From Microlunatus sagamiharensis (GTDB taxonomy: Bacteria > Actinomycetota > Actinomycetes > Propionibacteriales > Propionibacteriaceae): DNA of 64,000 bases. The notes beneath the pieces were generated by a model. The model did no database searches, was not told the DNA's origin, and saw only the letters and a program-made list of their open reading frames with translations. The stretch spans positions 1,302,001-1,366,000 of the forward strand of contig NZ_LT629799.1 in the NCBI RefSeq assembly GCF_900105785.1, read 5' to 3'. Shown here piece after piece: positions 36,560-45,865 of the stretch; the first letter of the stretch is position 1; each line of letters opens with the position of its first letter. The translations under genes and the position numbers were made by a program.

Positions 36560-38668
36560 GTGGAGCGTGGGGTCTACTTCGACGCCTGGTACCCAGGGCA
36601 GCACTGCTACCACCCCAGCCTGCCGCCGCGGCGGCTGCGGATGGTCGACGACCTCGTCGACTACCGGGCCACGGTGCTCGTGTGGGCGGCGATGGGCGGC
36701 GGTTCGCTGGCGCTGCCCTACCTGGAGGAGGAGGCGTTCGGCGACCCCGGCGCGCGGGCGCGCTTCTACGGCACGATCAACGACGCCGAGTTCGTGGCGG
36801 CCTGCCAGGCGCGGGGGATCAAGGTCTTCGGGATCGTCTTCGAGGCCCAGGGCTGGGAGTTCCCCGTCGAGCTGGACGACGACGAGACCACGGTCCTCGC
36901 GCTCAACGAGCTCCGCGGCGTGGGGCACCGGGACTGGATGGGCCTGCGGGAGTTCTCCTCGAACCGCTACCCGAGGCTCTGGAAGCCGGTCGAGCACTAC
37001 TTCCCCGAGGGCCTGGTCAACAGCCTGGGGGAGCCGGTCACGGATCTGGTCGAGGAGTGCGTCGCCCGCGACATCGACCAGCAGCCGTGCCACGCGCGCT
37101 GGGTCGAGTGCCCCGACCGCGAGCACCAGTGCTTCTACATGGACCGGAACAACCCGGTCTGGCGCGAGTACCTCAAGGCCGTGATCCGGATCCAGGTCGA
37201 CGCCGGCGTCGACGGGGTCCAGCTCGACGAGGCCGAGCTCCCGCTGGGCGCGATGCAGTACGGCGCGTGCTTCTGCAAGGACTGCATGGCGCAGCTCAGG
37301 ACCTACCTGCAGGGCCTCGAGGAGACGCCCGCGGAGCTCGCCGGGGTCGACCTCACGACGTTCCACTACGGCGACTGGCTGCGGGCGCAGGGCTTCGACT
37401 TCCGCGACCGGCAGCGCGAGTCGCCGCTCTTCGACCACTACTACGCCTTCCAGTGCGCCGCGATCGCCACGCACTTCGCCGAGCTCGCCCGCTACGCGAA
37501 GGCCTACGCGCGCAGCCAGGGCCGCGAGGTGCTGGTCAGCGGCAACTTCTTCAACCTCGACCCGCACTACCTGCCGCTGGCCGACGGGGTCGACCTGATC
37601 ATCACCGAGATGCGCAACACCACCTACCGCCAGCCGGAGTGGTACCGCTACGTCGACGCCTTCCGCCGCTACGCCGGCGTCTCCGACGTCGTCGTCGTCG
37701 AGAACCCGTACGGCGGCGTCGTGCCCGAGCTGATCGAGGCGCTCGCCCAGGGACGCGGGCACGACCGGCTGCGGCTCAGCCTCTACGAGGCCGCGGCCTT
37801 CGGAGCGAACATGAGCGTCCCGTACGGGTCGTGGATGGGGGCGACCATCGAGGACTCGTTCTGGGCGCCGCACGACCTGCTCGTCGAGGTCCAGGACTTC
37901 GTCGCGGGGACCGAGACGCTGCGCTCGCCCGTCAGCGCCAACGAGGTCGGCGTGGTCTACAGCGTGGTCAGCATGCGCGACGTCGTGAACGAGGCCGACT
38001 CCGGCGACAACCTCGTCAACGCCCGCGACGACAGCGTCGAGGTGCCCTTCCGCCGGGTGACCGAGACGCTCAGCCACGCGTCCGTGCCCTTCGACGTGCT
38101 GCTCCTCACCGACGGCGGGCTGGCCGGTGACCGCACCAGCGCCGACGAGCTGGGGCGCTACGGCACCCTCGTCCTGCCCGGCTGCTGGTGGCTGACCGAG
38201 CACCAGGTGTCGGTCCTGCTGACCCACCTCGACGCCGGCGGGCGCGTCGTGGCCACCGGGGAGGTCGGCACGAACGCCGAGGGCCCGGACCGCGACCGCC
38301 TGCGTACGCACCCCGGGCTCGTCCACGCCGAGCCGGGTGCCCTGGTCGACGAGCTGGTCGAGGGGCCCCAGGTCAGGTGCAGCGCCCCGCTGGCCGTGAA
38401 CCTGCACCAGCTCGAGGACGGTCGGGTCGCCGCGCACCTGGTGAGCTACGACCACGACGACGAGGCGGACCGGGTCCGCACGCTCACCGAGGTCCGTCTC
38501 GACGTGCGCCTGCCGCACACCTCCTCGCGCCGGGTCGAGTTCGTCGTCCCGGGGGCCACCCCGGTGCCCCTGACGGCGACGGAGGTCGAGGGTCGCCTGA
38601 GCGTGCTGCTGCCCGAGGTCGGCCCGTACGCGGTCGTCGTCCTCCCGGGCCCGGGGTCCGGGCGGTGA
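36560..38668 (+). CDS. Predicted TIM-barrel hydrolase with C-terminal amidotransferase-like domain
   Basis: A 702-residue protein without a signal peptide that I do not recognise. The N-terminal half looks like a glycoside-hydrolase barrel: GVYFDAWYPG at the start, VDGVQLDEAELP near residue 220, and LIITEMRNTTYRQPEW near residue 350, with several acidic residues at strand ends. The C-terminal part (VSANEVGVVYSVVSM; YGTLVLPGCWWLT) resembles the trimerisation/amidotransferase-like domain of GH42 beta-galactosidases. Chemistry is inferred, not shown. GTG 36560 has AGAGGA 11 bases upstream. It overlaps the following MDR gene (GTGA). Confidence 0.75.
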   Translation: MERGVYFDAWYPGQHCYHPSLPPRRLRMVDDLVDYRATVLVWAAMGGGSLALPYLEEEAFGDPGARARFYGTINDAEFVAACQARGIKVFGIVFEAQGWEFPVELDDDETTVLALNELRGVGHRDWMGLREFSSNRYPRLWKPVEHYFPEGLVNSLGEPVTDLVEECVARDIDQQPCHARWVECPDREHQCFYMDRNNPVWREYLKAVIRIQVDAGVDGVQLDEAELPLGAMQYGACFCKDCMAQLRTYLQGLEETPAELAGVDLTTFHYGDWLRAQGFDFRDRQRESPLFDHYYAFQCAAIATHFAELARYAKAYARSQGREVLVSGNFFNLDPHYLPLADGVDLIITEMRNTTYRQPEWYRYVDAFRRYAGVSDVVVVENPYGGVVPELIEALAQGRGHDRLRLSLYEAAAFGANMSVPYGSWMGATIEDSFWAPHDLLVEVQDFVAGTETLRSPVSANEVGVVYSVVSMRDVVNEADSGDNLVNARDDSVEVPFRRVTETLSHASVPFDVLLLTDGGLAGDRTSADELGRYGTLVLPGCWWLTEHQVSVLLTHLDAGGRVVATGEVGTNAEGPDRDRLRTHPGLVHAEPGALVDELVEGPQVRCSAPLAVNLHQLEDGRVAAHLVSYDHDDEADRVRTLTEVRLDVRLPHTSSRRVEFVVPGATPVPLTATEVEGRLSVLLPEVGPYAVVVLPGPGSGR

Positions 38669-39657
38669 GGCTCGCCGAGCTCGTCGCCCCCCGCCGGTTC
38701 GCCGTGATCGAGGTCGAGGCACCCGTCCGGGCGCCCGGCGAGCTGCTGGTCGACGTCGAGGTCTGCGGGGTCTGCGCCTCCGAGCTGGACCAGTGGGAGG
38801 GCGGCAGCGGCGTCGAGCTGCCGCGGCGGATCGGGCACGAGGTCAGCGGTCGCGTCGCCGCCGCCGACCCGGGCTCGGCGTACGCGGTCGGCGACCCCGT
38901 CGCCGTCTGGACGCTGTCGGCCGGCTACGCGGAGCAGGTCAGCGCCCCCGAGACCTCCTGCCGCCCGCTCGGGTCCTTCCCGGTCGGCCTCGGCCTGCTC
39001 GAGCCCGTCGCCTGCGCGGCCAACGCCGTCGAGCTCGCCGACGTCCGGCTGGCCGACGACGTCGTGATCATCGGTGCGGGGTTCATGGGCAGCCTCGTGC
39101 AGCAGCTCGTCGCGCTGCGCGGCGCCCGCTCGGTCGTCGTCGTCGACCGCCGCCCGGACGTGCTCGCGCTGGCCGCACGGCTCGGGGCGACCCGCACCGT
39201 CGACGCCCGCCGCGAGGACGCGGCCGCCGTCGTCCGCGAGGTCACCGGCGGGCGCGGCGCGGACGTCACCTTCGAGGTCACCGGCGTGCAGGGCGGTCTC
39301 GACGCCGTCGGCGACCTGACCCGGATGAGCGGCAAGGTCGTGCTCGTCGGCTTCCACCTCGGCACCCCGCGGACGCTGCCGCTGGGTCACTGGAACTGGA
39401 TGGCGTACGACCTGCGCAACGCGCACTTCCGCGAGCCTGCGACGATCATGCGCGGCATGGACGTCGCCGGTCGGCTGCTCGCGGCCGGGCGCCTCGACCT
39501 CGGGCCCCTGGTCACCCACCGGTTCGGGCTCGAGCAGGTCGACGACGCGTTCGCCACGGCCGTCGCGAAGCCGGAGGGCTTCGTGAAGGCGGTGGTGAGC
39601 ATGACGGCGACGACCGCGCCACGACCCGTCACCGAACCGTCAGGAGCGACCCGATGA
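38665..39657 (+). CDS. MDR-family zinc-type alcohol/polyol dehydrogenase
   Basis: A 330-residue medium-chain dehydrogenase. CGVCASELD gives the catalytic Cys, GHEVSGRV the second ligand region, and VIIGAGFMGSLVQQL the nucleotide fold. The usual structural-zinc lobe of four Cys is absent, as in shorter polyol or threonine-type members. GTG 38665 overlaps the upstream stop as GTGA. It probably oxidises a sugar or polyol intermediate. Confidence 0.9.
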   Translation: MRLAELVAPRRFAVIEVEAPVRAPGELLVDVEVCGVCASELDQWEGGSGVELPRRIGHEVSGRVAAADPGSAYAVGDPVAVWTLSAGYAEQVSAPETSCRPLGSFPVGLGLLEPVACAANAVELADVRLADDVVIIGAGFMGSLVQQLVALRGARSVVVVDRRPDVLALAARLGATRTVDARREDAAAVVREVTGGRGADVTFEVTGVQGGLDAVGDLTRMSGKVVLVGFHLGTPRTLPLGHWNWMAYDLRNAHFREPATIMRGMDVAGRLLAAGRLDLGPLVTHRFGLEQVDDAFATAVAKPEGFVKAVVSMTATTAPRPVTEPSGATR

Positions 39658-40841
39658 GCTCTCCCACCCCCTCCGGCCCGACGCTGCGCGTCGCGATGAT
39701 CGGTCACGCCTTCATGGGCGCGGCCCACTCGCAGGCGTGGCGGAACGCCCACCGGTTCTTCGACCTGCCCCTGACGCCGGTCATGCAGGTGGTCGTCGGC
39801 CGGGACGCCGGCCGGGCGGCCCACGCCGCCGAGCGCTTCGGCTGGGCGGAGTCGGCGACCGACTGGCGTGCGGTCCTCGAGCGCGACGACGTCGACCTCG
39901 TCGACATCTGCACCCCGGGCAACACCCACCACGAGATCGCCCTCGCCGCACTGGCCGCGGGCAAGCACGTCCTCTGCGAGAAGCCGCTGGCCAACTCCGT
40001 GACGGAGGCCGAGGAGATGACCGAGGCGGCCGAGGCCGCGGGCGCGCGGGGGGTGTTCGCGATGTGCGGGTTCACCTACCGCCGCGTGCCCGCCCTGACG
40101 CTCGCCCGCCAGCTCGTGGGCGAGGGCCGGCTGGGCACGATCCGCCAGGTGCGCGCGCAGTACCTCCAGGACTGGCTCTCCGACCCCGACGCCCCGTTGA
40201 CCTGGCGGATGGACAAGGCGCTGGCCGGCTCCGGGGCGCTCGGCGACATCGGCGCGCACCTGATCGACGCGACGCAGTGGATCACCGGCCAGTCGATCAC
40301 CGGCGTCTCGGCGCTGCTCGAGACCTTCGTGACCAGCCGGCCGGTCGCCGGGGAGGCCTCCGGGCTCGGCGGCAGCGGCGACGCGTCGGCCGAGCGCGGC
40401 CCCGTCGACGTGGACGACGCCGCCTGGTTCACGGCCCGCTTCGACGGGGGCGCGGTCGGCCAGTTCGAGGCGACCCGCTTCGCGCTCGGCCGCAAGAACG
40501 CCATCCGCATCGAGGTCAACGGCACCGACGGCTCGCTCGCCTTCGACTTCGAGGACATGAACGTCCTGCACTTCTTCGACGGCACCAAGCCCGTGCGCGA
40601 GCAGGGCTTCACCCGCGTCTACGTCACCGAGCCCGACCACCCGTACGTGGGATCGTGGTGGCCCGCGGGCCACGGCCTCGGCTACGAGCACGGGTTCGTG
40701 CACCAGGTCGTCGACCTGACCCGCGACCTCGCCGCGCGCGAGCAGCCGCGTCCGTCCTTCGCCGACGCCCTCGCGGTGCAGCGGGTGCTCGACGCCGTCG
40801 AGCGCAGCGCGGCCGACCGTTCCACCTGGACAGGAGTCTGA
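39654..40841 (+). CDS. Gfo/Idh/MocA family oxidoreductase
   Basis: A 395-residue dehydrogenase with RVAMIGHAFMGAAHSQAW as a slightly variant Rossmann motif, LCEKPLANSVTEAEE as the EKP signature, and GDIGAHLIDATQWITGQ for the substrate helix. ATG 39654 overlaps the MDR stop (ATGA) with CAGGAG upstream. It forms a coupled unit with the MDR and ThuA genes. Confidence 0.94.
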   Translation: MSSPTPSGPTLRVAMIGHAFMGAAHSQAWRNAHRFFDLPLTPVMQVVVGRDAGRAAHAAERFGWAESATDWRAVLERDDVDLVDICTPGNTHHEIALAALAAGKHVLCEKPLANSVTEAEEMTEAAEAAGARGVFAMCGFTYRRVPALTLARQLVGEGRLGTIRQVRAQYLQDWLSDPDAPLTWRMDKALAGSGALGDIGAHLIDATQWITGQSITGVSALLETFVTSRPVAGEASGLGGSGDASAERGPVDVDDAAWFTARFDGGAVGQFEATRFALGRKNAIRIEVNGTDGSLAFDFEDMNVLHFFDGTKPVREQGFTRVYVTEPDHPYVGSWWPAGHGLGYEHGFVHQVVDLTRDLAAREQPRPSFADALAVQRVLDAVERSAADRSTWTGV

Positions 40842-41641
40842 TGACCACCCCCGACCACGCCCCCGAGGCGTCCACCGACCCGACCCCCACCCCCGGCCCG
40901 GCCCGCCGCGCACTCGTCGTGCGCGGCGGGTGGGACGGCCACGTGCCGGTCGAGGCCACCGACCGCTTCATCCCGTTCCTGCGCGAGCAGGGCTTCGAGG
41001 TCCGCGTCGAGGACTCGCCGGAGGTCTACACCGACGCCGAGGCGCTGGCCGCGACCGACCTGGTCGTGCAGTGCTACACGATGGGCGAGGCCAGCAAGGA
41101 GGCCGTGGCCGGCCTCCGGGCGGCCATCGCGGCGGGGACCGGCTTCGCCGGCTGGCACGGCGGGATCGCCGACTCGTTCCGCAACGTCAGCGACTACCTG
41201 CACCTCGTCGGCGGGTCCTTCGCCTGCCACCCGGCACGCGACCCGGAGCACCCGACCGGCGACCAGAGCGACAACTACGTCGACTACCGGGTCGAGATCC
41301 TGCCCGAGCACGCCGAGCACCCGGTCGTGGCCGGCCTGGAGGACTTCGACCTCTACTCCGAGCAGTACTGGGTGAACTTCGACGACTACTGCGACGTGCT
41401 GGCCACGACCACGCAGAAGGCGCGACCCGGCGACCCGTGGAACCGGCCGGTCACCTCGCCGGCCATCTGGACCCGCGCGTGGGGCGAGGGTCGCGTGTTC
41501 GTCGCGACCCCGGGGCACAGCCTCGACGTCCTGGACCACCCGAGCGTCCGCACCGTCGTCGAGCGAGGCCTGCTGTGGGCGGCGCGCGGGTCCGGCCAGC
41601 CCTACGGCGTCACCGCGCCGGACGCGGGAGCGGCCGCGTGA
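40841..41641 (+). CDS. ThuA family protein
   Basis: A 266-residue ThuA-like protein (GWHGGIADSFR and CHPARDPEHPTGD in the fold, YSEQYWVNFDD in the middle). The ThuA fold is related to class I amidotransferases; in Agrobacterium ThuA/ThuB act on trehalose as 3-keto sugar enzymes. ATG 40841 shares the A with the TGA of the upstream gene. It fits a keto-sugar pathway, but this is inference from neighbours. Confidence 0.9.
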   Translation: MTTPDHAPEASTDPTPTPGPARRALVVRGGWDGHVPVEATDRFIPFLREQGFEVRVEDSPEVYTDAEALAATDLVVQCYTMGEASKEAVAGLRAAIAAGTGFAGWHGGIADSFRNVSDYLHLVGGSFACHPARDPEHPTGDQSDNYVDYRVEILPEHAEHPVVAGLEDFDLYSEQYWVNFDDYCDVLATTTQKARPGDPWNRPVTSPAIWTRAWGEGRVFVATPGHSLDVLDHPSVRTVVERGLLWAARGSGQPYGVTAPDAGAAA

Positions 41642-42369
41642 GCCTCGACCGCGACCTCAGCGGCACCGTCGTCGCGATCACCGGGGCGACGGCCGGGATC
41701 GGCCGCGCCACCGCGCGGGCGCTGGTCGGCGAGGGGGCGCGTGTCGTGCTCCTCGGCCGCCGTCAGGAGCGCCTCGACGAGCTCGTGGCCGAGCTGGGGG
41801 AGGAGTCGGTGGCGACCATCGCCGGCGACGTCGCCGACCCGGCCGTGAACGCGGCGATGGTCGCTGCGGCGCAGGAGCGCTTCGGGCGGATCGACAGCCT
41901 GGTCGCGAACGCGGGCATCGGCGCGTACGGCGGCATCATGAGCATGACCGACGACGAGATCCGCACGATGGACGCGACGAACTTCCTCGGCACCGTCTTC
42001 AGCGTGCGGGCCGTGGTGCCGACGTTCCGGGAGCAGTCCGGCGGCGACGTGGTCGTCGTGAGCTCGGTGGCCGGGCTGCGCGGCGGACCCTGGGAGGCGG
42101 TCTACGCCGGCACGAAGTTCGCGCAGGTCGGGCTGGCGGGTTCGCTGGACCGCGAGCTGCGCGAGCACGGCATCCGGGTGACGACGATCTGCCCCGCCGC
42201 GGTGTCGACGGAGTTCGCCATCGGTGCCGGGCGCAACGAGGGCGACGAGTGGCTCGAGCACGTGCTCACGCCCGAGGACGTCGCCGACGCCATCGTCACC
42301 GTGCTGCGCCAGTCGCGCCGGCTGCGCACCAACCAGTGGGTGCTGCGAGCGATGGCCGAGGAGAGCTAG
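41638..42369 (+). CDS. Short-chain dehydrogenase/reductase
   Basis: A 243-residue SDR with TGATAGIGRATARAL (TGxxxGIG), NAGIGAYGG and the catalytic Ser-Tyr-Lys (VSSVAG, YAGTK). GTG 41638 overlaps the ThuA stop (GTGA), making it the last gene of the island. Its stop overlaps the convergent SRPBCC stop by a few bases. Confidence 0.94.
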   Translation: MSLDRDLSGTVVAITGATAGIGRATARALVGEGARVVLLGRRQERLDELVAELGEESVATIAGDVADPAVNAAMVAAAQERFGRIDSLVANAGIGAYGGIMSMTDDEIRTMDATNFLGTVFSVRAVVPTFREQSGGDVVVVSSVAGLRGGPWEAVYAGTKFAQVGLAGSLDRELREHGIRVTTICPAAVSTEFAIGAGRNEGDEWLEHVLTPEDVADAIVTVLRQSRRLRTNQWVLRAMAEES

Positions 42370-42773
42370 CCGCTCGTCCGGTCCCCGCGCTCGAGCAGGT
42401 CGCGCAGCGTCGCGAGGTCGGCCTCGACCGCCGCGACGTCGCGCGCCAGCTCGGCGTCGCTCATCGCGCCCTGCCGGACGGTGAACAGCAGCTCGCTGCC
42501 GTCCGGGTGCGCGAGCACCCGGAACGGGTTCAGCGTCACCGAGCCGTCCGGCAGCGTGACCTCGTGGTCGAGGACGCCGTACGGGTTGCGCGCCACTAAG
42601 CGCACCCGGACCTCTCCCATCGGCGAGGCGACCACGAGGGCGTCGCCGTCGCGGGCGACCTCGCTCCGCGCGAGCCCGGAGGCCCATCGCGGCAGGTGGT
42701 CCGGGTCGGCGGCGTACGCGTACACCTCGTCGGGACCGCGGCGGACGACCACGCTGCAGTGCACGCTCCTCAT
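42366..42773 (-). CDS. SRPBCC-fold protein
   Basis: A 135-residue START/SRPBCC-like protein (CSVVVRRGPDEVYAYAADPDHLPRWASGL at the N-terminus, typical of the lipid/polyketide-binding fold). The ligand is unknown. ATG 42773 is the likely start; the frame upstream is open but codes poorly. It is convergent with the SDR and divergent from the TauE/SafE gene. Confidence 0.85.
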   Translation of the reverse strand: MRSVHCSVVVRRGPDEVYAYAADPDHLPRWASGLARSEVARDGDALVVASPMGEVRVRLVARNPYGVLDHEVTLPDGSVTLNPFRVLAHPDGSELLFTVRQGAMSDAELARDVAAVEADLATLRDLLERGDRTSG

Positions 42774-42792
42774 GCGGGGAGAGGATAGGACC

Positions 42793-43545
42793 GTGGACGG
42801 GGCGCTCGGCACGGCGTTCCTGGCCGGCGCCGGCCTCGTCGCCGGGGTCACGGGCACCGCGGGCGGGGTGACGTCGCTCGTCGCCTACCCGGCGCTGCTC
42901 GCCGTCGGGGTGCCGCCGCTCGCGGCGAACGTCACCAGCTCGGTCGCCCTGGTCGGCAGCGGCGCGAGCTCCGCGCTGCGGGCCGGCCCGGACGTCGCGG
43001 GCCACGGCCGTGCGCTGCGCCGCTGGTTGCCCTGGACCATCGGGCTCTCGCTGGCCGGCGCGGTCCTGCTGGTGTCGACCCCGACGGGCCTGTTCGACCG
43101 GCTGGTGCCGTTCCTCGTCCTCGCCGGCGCGGGCGTGGTCCTCCTCCAGCCGGTGATCGCCGCTCGGCGACGCGCCCGCGACCGACCGCTGCCGCCGGTG
43201 GCGGTGGGGGCGGCGGGCGCCGGCGTCGCGCTCTACAACGGCTACTTCGGGGCGGGAGCGGGGATCCTGCTCGTCGCGCTGATCTCGCTGACGGTCGAGC
43301 CGGTGCTGCACCGGGCGAACGGGCTCAAGAACGTCGTCCTCGTGGTCAGCGACCTGCTCCCGGCGGTGCTCTTCGCCGTGCTGGGGACGGTGGTGTGGCG
43401 GGCGGCCCTGCCGCTCGGGGTGGGCGCGGTCCTCGGCGGCCTGGTCGGGCCGTCGATCGCCCGGCGCCTGCCGGAGGGGCTGCTGCGGGTCCTGGTCGGC
43501 GGCTGCGGGGTCGTGCTCGCCGGCTACCTGCTGGTCCGCGGCTGA
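42793..43545 (+). CDS. TauE/SafE family membrane permease
   Basis: A 250-residue protein with about eight hydrophobic segments. The first repeat (GTAGGVTSLVAYPALLAVGVPPLAANVTS) and the second (YFGAGAGILLVALISL...NGLKN) match the TauE/SafE sulfite exporter family, whose members export sulfite, sulfonates or other small anions. GAGGAT at 42781-42786 ends six bases before GTG 42793, a leaderless pattern. It overlaps the MFS gene tail by 22 bases. A role beside the sulfate operon is possible but not shown. Confidence 0.88.
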   Translation: MDGALGTAFLAGAGLVAGVTGTAGGVTSLVAYPALLAVGVPPLAANVTSSVALVGSGASSALRAGPDVAGHGRALRRWLPWTIGLSLAGAVLLVSTPTGLFDRLVPFLVLAGAGVVLLQPVIAARRRARDRPLPPVAVGAAGAGVALYNGYFGAGAGILLVALISLTVEPVLHRANGLKNVVLVVSDLLPAVLFAVLGTVVWRAALPLGVGAVLGGLVGPSIARRLPEGLLRVLVGGCGVVLAGYLLVRG

Positions 43546-44810
43546 GCGTCGCCCTGCGCCGGGGCGGGAGCGTCCGTGAGCAGCGTCGGGGTCCCGCGCA
43601 GCACGAGGGCCAGCACGCCGAGCACGACGACGAGGCCGGCGGCGAGGACGACGACGCCCGGCCAGCCGGCGACGTTCCAGGTGTGCCCGCCGAGGGCGCC
43701 GAAGAGCGACGCGCCGACGTAGTAGGCGAACAGGTAGAGCGATGCGGCCTGCCCGGTGGCGAGGCCGCCCGCGTGCGCCCGGACCGGCACCCAGCCGCTG
43801 GCCACGCCGTGCACCGCGAAGAAACCGGCGACGACGAGCGCGAGGCCGACGACGAGCAGGGGGAGCGACGCGGGCAGCGTGAGCAGCACCCCGACCAGGG
43901 CGACGACGCAGCCGAGCGGCAGGACGGTCCGACGCCCGTAGCGGTCGGCGAGCCGGCCCGCCGTCGCCGACGTCACCGAGCCCACCGGGTAGACGCAGAA
44001 GACCAGGCTCGCCGCGGTCAGCCCGAGGTGGAAGGGCGCGCCGGCCAGCCGGAAGCCGACGGTGTTCAGCAGCACGGTGAGCACGCCCATCGCGCACGCG
44101 CCGATGCCGAAGAGCGCGAGCAGGGCCCGGTCGTGCAGCGCGCCGCGGGCGGTCCCGAGGGCGCTGCGCAGGCCGGTTGGGCGGGCCGTGAACCCGCGCG
44201 ACGCGGGCAGCAGCACGCGGACGACGGCGGCGCAGCCGAGCCCGAGGAGCGCGGCGCTCGCCAGGGCCCAGCGCCAGCCGGCGAGCTCGGCGACCGCACC
44301 GGTGAGGAGCCGCCCGGCCATGCCACCGAGTGCGGTGCCGGCGACGTAGAGGCCCACCGCGCGCGCCTGGCTGCCCGGGTGCAGCTCCTCGCGCAGGTAC
44401 GCCGTGGCCACGGCGGGGAGGCCGGCCAGCGCCACGCCCTCGAGCAGGCGGAGGCCGATCAGCGCGGGCCAGGTGGGTGCCAGCGCGCACGCCAGGCCGA
44501 CGACGGAGGCGAGCGTGACGGAGGCGTGGATGAGCCTCGTACGCCCCACGCGGTCCGACAGCGGGCCGACGACGAGCAGGGCCCCGGCCAGGCCGAGCGT
44601 GGTCACCGACAGCGACCACGCGCTCGCACCGGCGCTCACGCCGAAGCGTGCGGCGAGGAGCGGCAGCAGCGCCTGCGTGCTGTAGAGCAGGGCGAACGTG
44701 GCGACCCCGGCTGCGAACAGCGCCACCACGACCCGGTGGTAGGCCCGGGTGCCGGGGCGGACGCCCGCCTCGAGGGCGGACGACGGGGTCAGCACAGCCA
44801 CGACCGCCAC
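43524..44810 (-). CDS. MFS transporter
   Basis: An exporter of about 428 residues with 12 hydrophobic segments. GPLSDRVGRTRLI is the loop 2-3 motif and GRLADRYGRRTVLPLG its repeat in the second half, and AYLREELHPGSQ follows TM5. GTG 44810 is the tentative start (GGGAG nine bases before); in-frame starts upstream and at 44801 exist. It is divergent from a LysR gene that may control it. Confidence 0.88.
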   Translation of the reverse strand: MAVVAVLTPSSALEAGVRPGTRAYHRVVVALFAAGVATFALLYSTQALLPLLAARFGVSAGASAWSLSVTTLGLAGALLVVGPLSDRVGRTRLIHASVTLASVVGLACALAPTWPALIGLRLLEGVALAGLPAVATAYLREELHPGSQARAVGLYVAGTALGGMAGRLLTGAVAELAGWRWALASAALLGLGCAAVVRVLLPASRGFTARPTGLRSALGTARGALHDRALLALFGIGACAMGVLTVLLNTVGFRLAGAPFHLGLTAASLVFCVYPVGSVTSATAGRLADRYGRRTVLPLGCVVALVGVLLTLPASLPLLVVGLALVVAGFFAVHGVASGWVPVRAHAGGLATGQAASLYLFAYYVGASLFGALGGHTWNVAGWPGVVVLAAGLVVVLGVLALVLRGTPTLLTDAPAPAQGDAQPRTSR

Positions 44811-44859
44811 TCTCGTCCGCTCCCGGTCATGCGTCCAATGTCGATACGCGCTCTCCTGC

Positions 44860-44874
44860 ATGCGTGACGTGCAT
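44860..44874. promoter_or_regulatory. LysR-type T-N11-A box
   Basis: ATGCGTGACGTGCAT has 4-base arms (ATGC/GCAT) and a T-N11-A core. It lies between the divergent LysR gene and the MFS gene, as expected for a LysR target. Confidence 0.5.
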
Positions 44875-44895
44875 GAGGAGGCGTACGGTCGCCCG

Positions 44896-45795
44896 GTGGA
44901 GCTCCGCGACCTCGCCCGGCTCGTCGCCGTGGCCGACCATCAGCACGTCTCCGCGGCGGCCGACAGCCTGGGCGCCTCGCAGCCGACGCTGTCCCGCGCG
45001 CTGGCCCGGTGCGAGGCCGAGCTCGGGGCGCGGCTCTTCGAGCGGGTGCCCGACGGGGTGCGGGCCACGCCGGCGGGGGCGCTCGCCGTCGAGGCGGCCC
45101 GCGAGATCGGGGAGCGCCACGCCCGGCTGCTGACCGAGCTCGCCCACCTCCTCGACCCGGCGACCGGGCTCGTCCGGCTGGCGTTCCTCGACTCGATGGC
45201 GACGTCGCTGGTGCCGTCGCTGCTGCGCGCGTTCCACGCCCGGGCGCCGCAGGTCCGCGTCGAGCTGCGCCAGGAGCCCGGCCACGAGATCGCCGACGAC
45301 TTCGACCGGGCCGCGATCGACCTGGCCGTCGTCTCCGACCTGCCCGAGGGCCCGTACGGCTGGCACCAGCTGCAGGAGGAGCGGCTCGTCCTCGTCGTGC
45401 CGGCCGGGCACCGCTGGCGCGACCGCGCGGCGGTCGACCTGGCCGAGGTGGGCGGGGAGGAGCTGATCACGACGCCGCCGGGGTTCGGCAGCCGGCGGCT
45501 GCTGGACGGCCTGCTGCGCGCGGCGGGCGTCGCGCCGCGGATCTCGTTCCAGAGCCAGGACCTGGCCACGATCGAGGGGCTCGTGGCGGCGGGGCTCGGC
45601 GTCGGCGTCCTGCCGGAGGCGTTCGCGGGCCACTCGGGGACGGTGGGGCTGCGGCTCACGACGCCCGGGGCGCGGCGCCTGATCGGGCTGACGTGGCGCA
45701 CCGACCGCGAGCTCGCGCCCGCGGCCGAGGGGTTCCGGCGGTTCGTCGTCGAGGCCGGTCCCGGAGTCGGGCTCCCTCAGCCCGGGAGCCGGTAG
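44896..45795 (+). CDS. LysR family transcriptional regulator
   Basis: A regulator of about 299 residues. The winged helix-turn-helix (ARLVAVADHQHVSAAADSLGASQPTLSRAL) is at the N-terminus, and the C-terminal domain ends with GLGVGVLPEAF. GTG 44896 is chosen as the conserved start (VELRDLARLV); the frame opens earlier at 44860. It probably activates the divergent MFS transporter gene in response to a small molecule. Confidence 0.92.
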   Translation: MELRDLARLVAVADHQHVSAAADSLGASQPTLSRALARCEAELGARLFERVPDGVRATPAGALAVEAAREIGERHARLLTELAHLLDPATGLVRLAFLDSMATSLVPSLLRAFHARAPQVRVELRQEPGHEIADDFDRAAIDLAVVSDLPEGPYGWHQLQEERLVLVVPAGHRWRDRAAVDLAEVGGEELITTPPGFGSRRLLDGLLRAAGVAPRISFQSQDLATIEGLVAAGLGVGVLPEAFAGHSGTVGLRLTTPGARRLIGLTWRTDRELAPAAEGFRRFVVEAGPGVGLPQPGSR

Positions 45796-45865
45796 ACCGG
45801 CACGTGCGACCCCGACCAGGCCGCGAACGACTCGTGGGGGGTCGACGGCGCCACCCTGGCACGCC

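Noticed and set aside
36248-36560. Upstream in-frame extension of the TIM-barrel protein
   Set aside because: The extra 104 codons are made of REP-like sequence; the protein fold starts at GTG 36560.
42774-42857. Longer start for the SRPBCC gene
   Set aside because: The added 28 residues overlap the TauE/SafE start region and have no protein-like pattern.
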